Of a stretch of 64,000 nucleotides of DNA, positions 39,890 to 49,350 are shown in pieces. The notes beneath the pieces are model-generated. The model saw only the letters and a list, made by a program, of their open reading frames with translations. It ran no database searches and was not told where the DNA came from. Location: assembly GCF_014235185.1 (NCBI RefSeq), contig NZ_CP060131.1:2983501-3047500 (forward strand), read 5' to 3'. Both the position numbers and the translations under genes were made by a program. The stretch's first letter is position 1. The number at the start of each line of letters is the position of its first letter. Origin of the DNA: Pseudonocardia petroleophila (GTDB taxonomy: Bacteria > Actinomycetota > Actinomycetes > Mycobacteriales > Pseudonocardiaceae).

Positions 39890-42535
39890 TCAGGGGCGCG
39901 GGTGGCCGTTGCGCCGGGGTTCCTCGGGCTGGTCGCCGTCGTCGGGGGAGGGCACGCGGTCGCGGCCGCTGTGCGGGGCCGAGGGCTCGACCGGTCCCGG
40001 CCGGGCGTCGCCGTGGTGGCCGTTCCCGTTCGCCGGTCCGTTCCCGGACCCGTTGCCGGCCCGGGACCCGTTGCCGGAGTGCCCGTTGCCGTTCCCGGTG
40101 CCCGTGGCACCGCGGCCCGGGTGCCCGTTGCCGGTCCGGTCCTCGTCCCGGTGCCCGGTGGAGGGTGCGGGGCCGGTGGGGCGGGGCTGGTCGTCGCGGG
40201 GTGCGGGGGCGGGCTCGGCGCCCTGCCGGGCGGTCGGGCCCGGGTACGGACGCGGACCGGCGGGGCGGTCACCGTTCGGCCACGGCGCCGGTTCCTGCTG
40301 GTGCGGGCCCTGCGGGCGAGGGCCGTGCTGTCCCGGTCCCGGTTGTCCCGGTCCCGGCCGGTCGGAGCCCTGGGGGGCGGGACCGCGGGGGACGGGACGC
40401 GGGGGCATCGGGGCACCGCCCGGGCCGGGCCGTCCCTGGGGAACGGGACCCTGTTGCCCGAGACCCTGCCGACCGGGGGCGCCGGGACGGCCGGGGCCGG
40501 GACCACCGCGGTGACCGGGAACCGGTCCGCGGGGACCGGCGCCGTCGGGTCCGGCGCCGGGCGGGCCGGGGTTCGGGGGGAGGGGGTGCTGGGGGCCGCG
40601 GCCGTTCGGGCCGGGTCCCTGCGGGGCGAACGGGCGAGGGCCGCCCGGGCGCGGCGCGGGGGGCCGGGGCCCACCGGGGCCCTGCTGCCAGGGCCCGGTG
40701 CCGGGCGCACCCGGCGGTCGGCCGTAGGGCGCACCCGGGCCGCCGGGGGGCGGCCCGCCGGGGGTCAGGGGGCCGTAGGGACCGGGCCGGGCCGGAGCCG
40801 GGCCGGACCGCATCGGCTGGGGCTGGGGCGGGGCCGTCGACGGGGGCTGCGGCGCGCCGGTCGGCCGGGGTGCGGGCCGGCGCCGGTCGGCCGGGAGGGG
40901 CGGCGCCGTCGGCGACGGGACCGGGCCCTGCTCGCCGGCGACCGGGCCGCCGACGGGCCGCGGCGACGGCGGCCGGGCCGCGGTGGCCTGCGTGGCCTCC
41001 GCGTCGGACGGGGTGCGGGCGTGGGTGACCTCGGTGGCCTCGACGCCCGACCCGGTCCGGGCGACGGTGGCCTGCGTGGCCTCCGCGTCCACCGCAGCGT
41101 CACCGGCCGCGGCGGTCACCGGCGGCCGCGGACGCGGCGACGGCGAGGGCGCGCGCGGCTCGATCCGCGGCATGATCATCGTGGCCATCTGCGCCGAGGA
41201 CAGGTCGTCCATGAAGTGCGCGGCGGACGGGGTGCGCGAGGCGGCCCCCGCCGAGTCGTCGACGGTGGGGTCCGGGTCGAGACCGGCCTCCTTGTCGAGG
41301 GTGTCGCGGCGCTTCTTCAGCTCGCGCCACAACCGGAAGAACCAGAACGGGATGACGACGAGGTTGGCGAGCGCGAAGCCCCACTGCGCACCCTGGGCAC
41401 CGGCGAGCGTGACGCCGCCGACGCCGCCGAGGAACGTGAGCGAGCCCAGGACGATCTGGATCGGCAGCGTCGACGACGCGCGGTCGATGGCGTAGAGCAT
41501 CACGACCGGGCCGATCGTGCCGCACGCGAACACCTGCGCGACGACGGCCGCGAACAGGATCTCCGAGGTGCCCTGCCACGTCTCGTCGAGCAGAAACAGG
41601 CCGACCTGGTCGGGCACGAGGAGGAAGAAGGCGCCCCAGCACAGGCCGAGGAAGGCGACGGCGCCGGACACCCCGGCGGCGGCGATCAGCCACTGCCGGT
41701 CGGTCATGGTCTTGCGCCGGCGGGAGAACTCCGGGATGGCGAAGCTCAGTGCGGCCGACGACAGGATCGAGGTCGGCCCGAGGATCAGCGCGGCGCCGCG
41801 CAGCGAACCCAGCGCCTGCACGGTGCCCACGCCGGCGATGACGAGCATCGCGCCCTGGTTGGCGCCGTGCGCGGTGGCGGCGGAGGCGAACAGGTAGCCG
41901 GTGAGGTCGCGGTGCTCGCGGAACCAGGCGGGCGCCTTGCGGGGGTCGGGCCAGGTGCCGGACTGCTTGATGCCGACGCCGACGGCGGCCAGCGCGGACA
42001 GGCCCCAGACCAGCAGCAGCAGGCCGACCGACTCCATGCCGAGCACGAGCAGCGCGGCCACCGAGGACAGCTGCGCGATCGTCCACATGCCGTCGCTCAG
42101 CGCGGCGGCGGACGGCTTGCCGCGGGAGAAGAACACGTACCGGTAGGAGTCCTGCACCACGACGATCGGCATGACCAGGGCCAGCGCGAGCAGCGCCGCC
42201 GACGCGGGGCCGCTGAGGAGCAGCCCGGCGATGCCGCAGCCGATGCCGGTGGCGAAGCCGATCACGAGCGCCGTGCCGGTGGCGTGTCCGGCCGAGCGGT
42301 GGCTCTCCGCCGCGTCGACGTCGGAGAAGCGGATGTTCAGCGGTGACGTCGCCAGGGCGCGGCTGCCGCTGATGACCAGCGCGAACACGGTGAACGCGAC
42401 CGAGAACCCACCGAAGGACGGGGCGTCGACCGAGTTGGCGACCATGAACGACAGGATCGAGTTGGTCAGGCTGACCAGCATCTGGTCGCCGAGGTTCCAA
42501 CCGGCCCGCCGGGCGACCGCGGGGATCTTCACCAT
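39890..42535 (-). CDS. Wzx-type flippase fused to a 440-residue Pro/Gly-rich tail
   Basis: The 881-aa protein has two parts. Residues 1 to about 430 form a MOP-superfamily flippase starting VKIPAVARRAGWNLGDQML with about twelve helices. The rest is a low-complexity, largely Pro/Gly/Ala/Arg/Gln tail, with threonine-rich ATQATVAR repeats first, then PGPGQPGPGQHGPRP-like repeats, then Gly/Asn-rich GNGNGHSGNGS and a charged end. Typical flippases are 430-520 aa, so the tail doubles the length. It should lie in the cytoplasm and may bind partners or form condensates (speculative). ATG 42535 is the homology-based start; ATG 42556 and GTG 42622 are in frame upstream. Confidence 0.82.
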   Translation of the reverse strand: MVKIPAVARRAGWNLGDQMLVSLTNSILSFMVANSVDAPSFGGFSVAFTVFALVISGSRALATSPLNIRFSDVDAAESHRSAGHATGTALVIGFATGIGCGIAGLLLSGPASAALLALALVMPIVVVQDSYRYVFFSRGKPSAAALSDGMWTIAQLSSVAALLVLGMESVGLLLLVWGLSALAAVGVGIKQSGTWPDPRKAPAWFREHRDLTGYLFASAATAHGANQGAMLVIAGVGTVQALGSLRGAALILGPTSILSSAALSFAIPEFSRRRKTMTDRQWLIAAAGVSGAVAFLGLCWGAFFLLVPDQVGLFLLDETWQGTSEILFAAVVAQVFACGTIGPVVMLYAIDRASSTLPIQIVLGSLTFLGGVGGVTLAGAQGAQWGFALANLVVIPFWFFRLWRELKKRRDTLDKEAGLDPDPTVDDSAGAASRTPSAAHFMDDLSSAQMATMIMPRIEPRAPSPSPRPRPPVTAAAGDAAVDAEATQATVARTGSGVEATEVTHARTPSDAEATQATAARPPSPRPVGGPVAGEQGPVPSPTAPPLPADRRRPAPRPTGAPQPPSTAPPQPQPMRSGPAPARPGPYGPLTPGGPPPGGPGAPYGRPPGAPGTGPWQQGPGGPRPPAPRPGGPRPFAPQGPGPNGRGPQHPLPPNPGPPGAGPDGAGPRGPVPGHRGGPGPGRPGAPGRQGLGQQGPVPQGRPGPGGAPMPPRPVPRGPAPQGSDRPGPGQPGPGQHGPRPQGPHQQEPAPWPNGDRPAGPRPYPGPTARQGAEPAPAPRDDQPRPTGPAPSTGHRDEDRTGNGHPGRGATGTGNGNGHSGNGSRAGNGSGNGPANGNGHHGDARPGPVEPSAPHSGRDRVPSPDDGDQPEEPRRNGHPRP

Positions 42536-42726
42536 GCGCGCACGACACGGCGACATCGCAGGCCGTGAGGTCGTGCCGGCATGGTCATCTCCTCCGTCGC
42601 CCGGGTCGGCCCCGGGGCGCACTCTCCGCCGCCGTCAGGGTACCGGCCGTCGGAGCGGACCGGACGGCGTGGGGAGGTGCCGTGCTCACCCGTTCGGTGG
42701 AACGGGGGCGACGGTCGGACCGGAGA

Positions 42727-44010
42727 TCAGGCGCTACGGCGCCGGGTGTCGCGTTCGGGGGTGATGCGTGCCACGGGGGTGGTCTCGACGGTCGTCGCGG
42801 CGGGCCGGCCCCGCAGGCGCATCCACTGCTCACGCGCGATCCGCGAGACACGGCGCCGCACCATGGTGCCCAGCATCGAGAGCGCAGGACGCGGGTCGCG
42901 GAGCGACACGATCCCGAAGTCGCGAGTACCCCGCCAACTCCGGAGCACCTCCCCCCAGGTCTGGTCGTGCGACGACGTCCGGGCGCGCACCGCCAGCCAC
43001 TCGATGTCGGGGAGCATCGAATGGCGGCCGTCGACCTGCGCGGGCTGCGGACCGAGGGGGATACCCGCGGCGGTGGCGTAGAGGCGCCAGGACCCGTCGA
43101 CGCCACACGCCTCCGCCACGCCGAAGGAGCCCGGAACGCGAACGTTGATCTCGATGAGGTAGAGCTCGCCCGTGCCCGCGTGGCGTTTGGTCTCGCACGA
43201 GGAGACCCCGAAGTAGCCGACGTGATCCAGGATCCTGCGGTTCATCGCCAGGGTGCCGGGAACCGACTTCGACGAGGTGAGCGAACCGACGCCGTAGTCA
43301 GGCGGCCACTGCCGGAGCTTGTGCCGGCCGTACTCGAGCGGATAGTCGCCGCCGCGCCCCCGAACGGTGACGGCACCTTCGAGAGCGGTCTCGTCTCCCG
43401 GGACCAACTCGGTGAGCAGGAACGCGACCTGGTTCTCGAGCAGGGCGTCCGCCATCGTCATGAGCTCGTCACGGGAGTCGACCTGCACCGTCCCGTGTCC
43501 GAGGATCGCCCGGGCCCGGTGGCCGAGGGCACCCTTCAGGACGCAGGGGTAGGTGACGGCGCTGTCGATGGCCCGCAGTTCGGTGTGGGTCGAGATCCGG
43601 TGCATCCACGGTGCGCGCACGCCGATCTCCGCCGCGAGCTTGTAGAGCTCGTACTTGTCCATCAGCGCGGTGTGCACGCCGTCTGCGGATTCGAACGTGC
43701 GGATGGAGTCGGGCAGGGCCGAGCGGTTCGCACTGACCCATTCGCTCGCCGCGTCCGAGCCGCAGATCACCACCCCGCCACCGGAGTCGGCGAGGCACCG
43801 CATCGCGTCCAGCCACGCCTGCGAGTCGCCTCGGGGGTCCGGCATGACCTTGCCGTGCACTCCGCGGCTGGTGAGCATGTGGGAGTTGGCGGCGGCGGCC
43901 AGGAGGTGCACGTCGCACCCCCGGCGAACGAGGACCCGAGCCATGGTGAGGCAACCGTCGTTGGGATCCAGGAAAATGGCCCGCGGGTGGGTACTCGAAT
44001 CTTCTGTCAT
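42727..44010 (-). CDS. ATP-grasp domain protein (carboxylate-amine ligase-like)
   Basis: The 427-aa protein has ALMDKYELYKLAAEIGVRAPW, YPCVLKGALGHRAR (ATP-binding Lys), FLLTELVPGDETALEG and YLIEINVRVPGSFGVAEACG (metal-binding E-x-N), an ATP-grasp fold resembling D-aspartate ligase or PylC-like enzymes. It would join a carboxylate to an amine by an acyl-phosphate, for instance adding an amino acid to a uronic acid or an amino sugar. The coding DNA looks somewhat less GC-rich than its neighbours, possibly a transferred gene. ATG 44010 starts 53 bp after the amidohydrolase stop, so it is probably in the same transcript. Confidence 0.78.
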   Translation of the reverse strand: MTEDSSTHPRAIFLDPNDGCLTMARVLVRRGCDVHLLAAAANSHMLTSRGVHGKVMPDPRGDSQAWLDAMRCLADSGGGVVICGSDAASEWVSANRSALPDSIRTFESADGVHTALMDKYELYKLAAEIGVRAPWMHRISTHTELRAIDSAVTYPCVLKGALGHRARAILGHGTVQVDSRDELMTMADALLENQVAFLLTELVPGDETALEGAVTVRGRGGDYPLEYGRHKLRQWPPDYGVGSLTSSKSVPGTLAMNRRILDHVGYFGVSSCETKRHAGTGELYLIEINVRVPGSFGVAEACGVDGSWRLYATAAGIPLGPQPAQVDGRHSMLPDIEWLAVRARTSSHDQTWGEVLRSWRGTRDFGIVSLRDPRPALSMLGTMVRRRVSRIAREQWMRLRGRPAATTVETTPVARITPERDTRRRSA

Positions 44011-44062
44011 GTGTTGTCCGGATCGTCCGTGTTCTGGTAGAGGGCGTTTCGGGGCAACCAAG

Positions 44063-45187
44063 CTACACGCGCAGTCCGGGCACGACGCGGCGGGCGTTGC
44101 CGGCGTAGATCCCCTGCAAGAGGCCCTCGTCGAGCCCCAGTCCGTACACCGACCAGCGACCCTGCTGGGGCGGGTTCGCGCCGTAGTCGAAGTACTCGTC
44201 GGTGCTCTCCAGGAGTCGGAACCAGGTGCGGTACTGGTCGTCGCGGAACGGGAACGAGTCGGTGCCCCACAGCACGCGGTCGGGGTGCCGTGCGAGGAAC
44301 GCGGCGGCGGCGCGCGGCTGGCGGCCCAGCTCCGCCTCGCGGGCGGACAGGTCGACCGTGAGGTTGGGGAGCCGGTCGAGCATCCGCGAGGCGCGGTCGA
44401 GGTCCTCCGCCGAGCTGGCGACGTGCGCGCCGACGAACGTGGTGCGCGGGTGCGCGGCCACCACCCGCTCGAACGCCGTGACGAGCTCGTCGTGACCGGG
44501 GACGTCGCGGGAGCCGTGGTGCCAGTCGGGGTGGCGGGTCAGCTCCTCGAACCGCTCGTTGGTGCGGTCCACCGGCAGCCAGAACGCCTTGGGGTCGGCG
44601 GTGTGCATGAGGACCGGGAGGTCGAGGTCGGCCGCGGTCTCCCAGACGTCGTGCAGGCGGGGGTCGTCGGGCTGCACGAGCAGGCCGTCGTGGTCGCGGA
44701 CGTCGAGACCGAGGTCCTTCCAGACCTTGATCCCGCCCGCGCCCGCCGCCTTCGCCCGGTGCAGCATCGCCGGCAGCAGCTCCGGGAAGCGGCGGTCGGT
44801 GAGCAGCGACCAGTCCAGGTGGCAGAAGGTGAGGAAGCGGCCGGGGTGCGCGCGGTCGTAGCGGTCGAGGTTGGCCTCGAGCTCGGCGTCCCAGCGGCCG
44901 TCGAGGTTGACGATCGTGGTGACGTTCAGCTCGTCCATCGACGCCAGCAGCGCGCCGACGTCCGGGGCCATCCAGGCGTGGCCCTGGTTGAGCCACAGGC
45001 CCAGGTGGTTGTGGACGTCGACGGCCGCGACGCGCGCCCGCCCCACCCGCGTCTCGTCGGTGACGAGAGCGGAGCGCGGGGCGTAGCTGTGCAGGAGCTG
45101 GCGGCGCACCGCCACCTCGTTGCGGGCGAGGCCCAGGCGGCGTCCGACCGCGTGGACCACGCGCGAGGGCGTGATCCGGCGGCTCAC
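44063..45187 (-). CDS. Amidohydrolase-2 family protein
   Basis: The 374-aa protein has VAAVDVHNHLGLWLNQG with the HxH-like N-terminal metal motif (HNH), GGIKVWKDLGLDV, LPVLMHTADPKAFW, TTFVGAHVAS and RVLWGTDSFPFRD, the ordered metal ligands of the amidohydrolase-2 (ACMSD-like) TIM barrel. Members hydrolyse or decarboxylate small carboxylated compounds. GTG 45187 overlaps the epimerase stop. Position between an epimerase and an ATP-grasp ligase suggests a role in making or editing a carboxylated sugar or substituent, but the substrate is unknown. Confidence 0.82.
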   Translation of the reverse strand: MSRRITPSRVVHAVGRRLGLARNEVAVRRQLLHSYAPRSALVTDETRVGRARVAAVDVHNHLGLWLNQGHAWMAPDVGALLASMDELNVTTIVNLDGRWDAELEANLDRYDRAHPGRFLTFCHLDWSLLTDRRFPELLPAMLHRAKAAGAGGIKVWKDLGLDVRDHDGLLVQPDDPRLHDVWETAADLDLPVLMHTADPKAFWLPVDRTNERFEELTRHPDWHHGSRDVPGHDELVTAFERVVAAHPRTTFVGAHVASSAEDLDRASRMLDRLPNLTVDLSAREAELGRQPRAAAAFLARHPDRVLWGTDSFPFRDDQYRTWFRLLESTDEYFDYGANPPQQGRWSVYGLGLDEGLLQGIYAGNARRVVPGLRV

Positions 45188-46206
45188 GCGCGCGGCTCGA
45201 GGTGGTGCACCTCGTAGTTGCCGTACCGGACGTTGCCCGCGACGTCGGGGAACACGCCCGCCTGCACGGCCGCGGTGAGCGAGGCCAGGTAGTCCTGCAC
45301 CGTGTGGTCGACGGTGAAGCCGAGCTTCTCGGTGATCTTCGCGAACGAGACGCGGTAGTTGCGGGGGTCGGTGTCGCCCTCGCGGTAGGCCACCTCGGCG
45401 TCCGGGACGTGCTTCTGCACCTCCTCGACGATCATCCGCTTGGTGAAGCACTGGGAGGTGTCGCCGACGTTGAACACCTCGCCGCGGACCTTCTCCGGCG
45501 CGGAGGTCAGCACCGTCAGCACGGCCTTGGAGATGTCGCGGATGTGGCAGTACGGGCGCCAGGTGTCGGCGTCGAAGACGAGCAGGTCGGCGCCGGAGGC
45601 GATCTCCCAGGCGAACTGCGAGACCGTCAGGTCGAAGCGCATGCGCGGCGACAGGCCGTACGCGGTGGCGATCCGCAGGACCGTCATCGAGGCGTCGGTG
45701 TGCGCCGACTGCTTGAGCAGGTGCTCCTCGACCTCGATCTTCGTGCGCGCGTAGAGCGACTGCGGGTTGAGCTCGCTCTCCTCGTCGGCCAGCGACGCGG
45801 AGTCGTGGATGCCGTAGTTGCTGCAGGTGGAGGTGAACACGAAGCGCCCGACGCCCAGGCCGTCGAGCGAGTCGATGATCGCCTTGGTGGCGTCGGCGTT
45901 CACCTCCTGCGCCAGGTCCGGGTACTTCTTGCACACCGGGTCGCCGACCAGCGAGGCCAGCATGACGACGTCGGTGGCGCCGCGGGCGGCCGCGGCGAAG
46001 ACCTCGGCGTCGCGCAGGTCGCCGCGGTGCAGCGTGACGCGCGGGTCGTCGAGCACCGGGGCGAGGGAGAAGCCGTTGTCGTAGACGAACTGGTCGAGCA
46101 CGCGCACGGAGGCGCCTGCGTCGAGCAGCAGCGGCACCATGACGGAGCCGACGTAGCCGGCACCGCCGACGACGAGGACGGTGCGGTCAGTGAGATCGAA
46201 GGCCAC
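45184..46206 (-). CDS. NAD-dependent sugar epimerase/dehydratase (extended SDR)
   Basis: The 340-aa protein has RTVLVVGGAGYVGSVMVPLLLDAG (GxxGxxG), FTSTCSNYGIHDS, the catalytic LYARTKIEVEEHLL (YxxxK) and HIRDISKAVLTVL, EVFNVGDTSQCFT. It is the classical counterpart of the YxxxN protein at 27376-28443, with which it shares the AYGLSPRMRFDL region, so they are paralogues. GTG 46206 has AAAGGA upstream and follows the aminotransferase by 13 bp. The trio nucleotidyltransferase, aminotransferase, epimerase suggests one amino-sugar nucleotide pathway. Confidence 0.86.
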   Translation of the reverse strand: MAFDLTDRTVLVVGGAGYVGSVMVPLLLDAGASVRVLDQFVYDNGFSLAPVLDDPRVTLHRGDLRDAEVFAAAARGATDVVMLASLVGDPVCKKYPDLAQEVNADATKAIIDSLDGLGVGRFVFTSTCSNYGIHDSASLADEESELNPQSLYARTKIEVEEHLLKQSAHTDASMTVLRIATAYGLSPRMRFDLTVSQFAWEIASGADLLVFDADTWRPYCHIRDISKAVLTVLTSAPEKVRGEVFNVGDTSQCFTKRMIVEEVQKHVPDAEVAYREGDTDPRNYRVSFAKITEKLGFTVDHTVQDYLASLTAAVQAGVFPDVAGNVRYGNYEVHHLEPRA

Positions 46207-46219
46207 GTTCGTGATCCTT

Positions 46220-47365
46220 TCAGAGTGCCTCGCGGAGCGAGGTCACCACCCGCTCGACGTCGGCGGGGGAGAGGCGGGGGTGCAGGGGCAGGGTGAGTTC
46301 GCGGTCGGCGAAGGCGTCGGTGTGCGGCAGCTCGGTCGCGCCGAAGGCGTCGACGTAGCGGCTGAAGCGGTGCACCGGCGGGTAGTGCATCGAGCTCTGC
46401 ACGCGGACCGCCCGCAGCGCGGCCATCACGGCCGTGCGGTCGGAGCCTGCGGGCAGCAGGACCGGGAGGATGTGCGCGGTGCTGGTGTGCCCGGCGTCGA
46501 ACGGCACCGTCACCGTCGGCAGTGCGTCGGCCAGTGTGGCGCGGTAGGTGTCGGTGAGCTCGCGGCGGGTGGCGTTCCAGCCGGGCAGCCGCTCCAGCTG
46601 GACGATCCCGACGGCCGCGCGCAGCTCGTCCATCCGGAAGTTGTGCCCGAACTCGACGACGTCGTAGCCGACGGCCCGGCCCCGGTCGCGGTCCAGGGTG
46701 CTCGCGGTCATGCCGTGCGCGCGCAGCAGCCGGATCCGGGCGAGCCGCTCGGGGTCGCGGGCGATCACCATGCCGCCCTCGGCGGTGGTCATGTTCTTGT
46801 TGGCGAAGAAGCTGAACGCGGCGGCGTCGGAGAGCCCGCCGATCTCCCCGGCCATCCCCGCGACGTGCGCGGCGTCCTCGAGCAGCAGCAGGCCGTGCTC
46901 GTCGGCCAGCGCGCGCCAGGCGGGCAGGTCCATCAGGTAGCCGCCGTAGTGCATGACGACGATCGCGCGCGTGCTCGGCGTGATCTTCGCCCGGGCGTCG
47001 TCGAGCGACATGTGCGGGCGGTCCGGGCCCTCCAGGTCGACGAACACGGGGGTGGCCCCGGCGTGCACGACCGTGGCGGCGGTGGCGACGAACGTCATCG
47101 ACGGGACGAGCACCTCGTCGCCCGCGCCGACGTCGAACGCGGCGAGCATCAGCGAGAGCGCCGCGGTGGCCGAGTTGACGGCCACCGCGTCCTCGACCTG
47201 CTGGACGCGCGCGAAGTCCTCCTCGAACCGGCGCACCCGCGGACCCATCGCGAGCCAGCCGCTGTCGATCACCTCGGCCAGCGCGCGCTTCTCCGGCTCG
47301 CCGAGGATCGGCGCCCCCAGCTCGATCAGCGGGAGCGTGTCGGTCTCAGAGGTCAGCGACGTCAT
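46220..47365 (-). CDS. DegT/DnrJ/EryC1 aminotransferase
   Basis: The 381-aa PLP enzyme has AVAVNSATAALSLMLAAFDVG, VLVPSMTFVATAATVVHAGA, LLLEDAAHVAGMAGE and FSFFANKNMTTAEGGMVI with the catalytic Lys, all standard for sugar aminotransferases. ATG 47365 lies inside the 3' end of the upstream nucleotidyltransferase gene (20-bp overlap). It is not a close copy of the enzyme at 24361-25506, so two different amino sugars are likely to be made. Confidence 0.88.
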   Translation of the reverse strand: MTSLTSETDTLPLIELGAPILGEPEKRALAEVIDSGWLAMGPRVRRFEEDFARVQQVEDAVAVNSATAALSLMLAAFDVGAGDEVLVPSMTFVATAATVVHAGATPVFVDLEGPDRPHMSLDDARAKITPSTRAIVVMHYGGYLMDLPAWRALADEHGLLLLEDAAHVAGMAGEIGGLSDAAAFSFFANKNMTTAEGGMVIARDPERLARIRLLRAHGMTASTLDRDRGRAVGYDVVEFGHNFRMDELRAAVGIVQLERLPGWNATRRELTDTYRATLADALPTVTVPFDAGHTSTAHILPVLLPAGSDRTAVMAALRAVRVQSSMHYPPVHRFSRYVDAFGATELPHTDAFADRELTLPLHPRLSPADVERVVTSLREAL

Positions 47366-48065
47366 CGCCCATCCCGTCCATCATCGTCGTGAGCTGGGTC
47401 TGAGCCCGGCGGAGGTCCTCGATGCGCCCGATGTCGACCCACCGGCCGTCGTGCTCGTAGGCGTTGATCGGCCGCCCCTTCTCCAGCATGACGGCCATCA
47501 GCTGGTCGAACCCGAACGCGCCGGTCGCCGGGATGTGGTCGAACACCTCGGGGCTCATGCAGTAGATCCCGGTGCTGACGTGGAAGACCTCGGTCGGCTT
47601 CTCCTGGAAGCCGACGACGCGGCCGCCGTCGTGGGTGATCACGCCGTAGGGGATGTTCACCGTCTGCGGCGTCAGCACCACCGTGAGGGGCCCCGGGCTC
47701 GCGTCGTGGAACTCCAGGACGCGCGTGAGGTCGAGGTCGGTGTAGACGTCGGAGTTGGAGACGAAGAACGGTCCGTCGAGCCGGTCGCGCAGGGCGCTCA
47801 GCGGTCCTATGGTGCCCAGCGGCTCGTCCTCGCCGACGTAGTCGATCGTGACGCCCCACCGGCTGCCGTCACCGCAGTAGCTGCGGATCAGCGGGCCGAA
47901 CGAGCTGACGGTGATGACGACCTCGCGCACTCCGGCGGCGGCGAACTGGTCGAGCAGGTTGTCGACGACGGTGCCCTTGCCGATCGGCATGAGCGCCTTC
48001 GGCAGCACCGTCGAGTACGGCGCCAGCCGCGTCCCTCGGCCCCCGGCCTGGATGACGGCCTTCAC
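47346..48065 (-). CDS. Sugar-1-phosphate nucleotidyltransferase
   Basis: The 239-aa protein starts KAVIQAGGRGTRLAPYSTVLPKALMPIG and has PFFVSNSDVYTDLDL, VVGFQEKPTEVFHVSTGIYCM and GRWVDIGRIEDLRRA, the minimal nucleotidyltransferase fold of GlmU-N/RmlA/ManC-type enzymes. The lack of an RmlA-type QLLPVYD motif leaves the nucleotide open (GTP, UTP or CTP). GTG 48065 is preceded by a purine-rich GGGGG stretch. Overlap with the aminotransferase gene indicates coupling. Confidence 0.85.
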   Translation of the reverse strand: MKAVIQAGGRGTRLAPYSTVLPKALMPIGKGTVVDNLLDQFAAAGVREVVITVSSFGPLIRSYCGDGSRWGVTIDYVGEDEPLGTIGPLSALRDRLDGPFFVSNSDVYTDLDLTRVLEFHDASPGPLTVVLTPQTVNIPYGVITHDGGRVVGFQEKPTEVFHVSTGIYCMSPEVFDHIPATGAFGFDQLMAVMLEKGRPINAYEHDGRWVDIGRIEDLRRAQTQLTTMMDGMGDDVADL

Positions 48066-48144
48066 GTCCCCCACAACTTCTCCGATTCCTCGTTGGTGCG
48101 GTCCGGCGCGGGCCCCCGCCCGCACGCCGGTTGGTGCAGCGCCG

Positions 48145-49350
48145 TCAGGCGACGGACGCGGGTGCCCGGCGGCGGGCCGAGCGGGAGCGGGTCAGGTCGG
48201 CGAGCAGGTCGTGGATCGTGCGGGCCGACCGGGCGACGTCGAACGACAGGGCGTGCTCCGGGCCCCGCCGGGCGCGCTCCCCGAGCACGGACGGCTCGCG
48301 CAGGTGCCGCTCGATGGCCGCGCTCAGCTCGTCGAGCGCCCCGACCGCGACGAGGTCGCCGTAGCGGCCGTCCTCCAGCAGCAGGTCGACGCCCGTGCCG
48401 CACCGGGTGGCGACGATCGGGACCCCGACCGCGAGCGCCTCCAGGATCGTCAGCGGCATGCCCTCGGAGTTCGAGGAGAGCACGAACAGGTCGGCCGTGG
48501 AGGTGATCGGGTACGGGTTGTCGACGTAGCCCGCGAGCTGCACCGTCCCCCCGACGCCCTCCTCGGTGACGACGGCGGCGATCTCGTCGCGGACCGGGCC
48601 GTCCCCGATGATGACCAGCCGGTGGTCGACGCCCGCCGCGAGCACCCGGGCGTGGGCCCGGACGAGCAGCGGGAAGTCCTTCTGCACGCTGAGCCGGCCC
48701 TGACCCACCACGACGGGCGGGGTGCCGGCCGGGCGCGGGTCGGCGGGCGCGCCCACGGCGGGGAGCCCGGCGGCCTCGCGGACCCTCCCGACGTCGATGC
48801 CGTTGACGACGACCGTCACCCGCTCGGCGGGCAGGCCGTTGGCGACGACCCCGGGCACGATGCTGTCGGCGACGCTGACCGCGGCGTCGACGTGGGCGTG
48901 CACGAACCGGGTGAGCGGCTGCACGGGGCGCTTCACCCAGGTGGCGATCGAGTCGTCGAGGTCGGCCTGCACCAGCACCGCCATCGGGCGACGGGCGATC
49001 CGGGCCGCGACGTAGGCCAGCAGCAGCCCGATCCCGGTCTCCGATCCGGCGAGCACCACGTCGGCCCGCCGTGCGCGGCGGACCAGGCGGGCCAGCGCGG
49101 CCGGCCAGGTGTTGCGGAACCTGCTGCCGCGGGCGGACAGGAAGGAGACCGGCACGATCGGGTCGACCGGGGCCAGTGCCACGTCGTCGACGTCCTGCAC
49201 CGCGACGACCTGGGCGGGGGAGCCCGCCAGCCGCCACTGCCGCGCGTACTCCAGGGCCACGCGGACCCCACCGTTGTCGCGCAGGGAGTCGGCGACGACG
49301 AGGATCGTGCGGCCTTCGGGCGGGTGGCCGTCGGCCATCTGATCCGCCAA
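48145..49350 (-). CDS. Glycosyltransferase family 4
   Basis: The approximately 401-aa GT-B protein has ILVVADSLRDNGGVRVALEYAR, VVVNGIDVGRVREAAG, VVVGQGRLSVQKDFPLLVRA and SEGMPLTILEALAVGVPIVATRCG with the E-x7-E donor site. AGGAGG five bases before TTG 49350 makes TTG the best start; GTG 49353 is too close to the RBS and ATG 49338 is also in frame. The same aggaggatgtgttg context precedes the priming enzyme gene at 20097-20110. It heads the long - strand group running to the acyltransferase. Confidence 0.87.
   Translation of the reverse strand: MADQMADGHPPEGRTILVVADSLRDNGGVRVALEYARQWRLAGSPAQVVAVQDVDDVALAPVDPIVPVSFLSARGSRFRNTWPAALARLVRRARRADVVLAGSETGIGLLLAYVAARIARRPMAVLVQADLDDSIATWVKRPVQPLTRFVHAHVDAAVSVADSIVPGVVANGLPAERVTVVVNGIDVGRVREAAGLPAVGAPADPRPAGTPPVVVGQGRLSVQKDFPLLVRAHARVLAAGVDHRLVIIGDGPVRDEIAAVVTEEGVGGTVQLAGYVDNPYPITSTADLFVLSSNSEGMPLTILEALAVGVPIVATRCGTGVDLLLEDGRYGDLVAVGALDELSAAIERHLREPSVLGERARRGPEHALSFDVARSARTIHDLLADLTRSRSARRRAPASVA

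Noticed and set aside
39685..42346. Large + strand frames opposite the flippase tail
   Set aside because: They are complements of the Pro/Gly-rich tail with collagen-like composition, no RBS and no recognisable domain.
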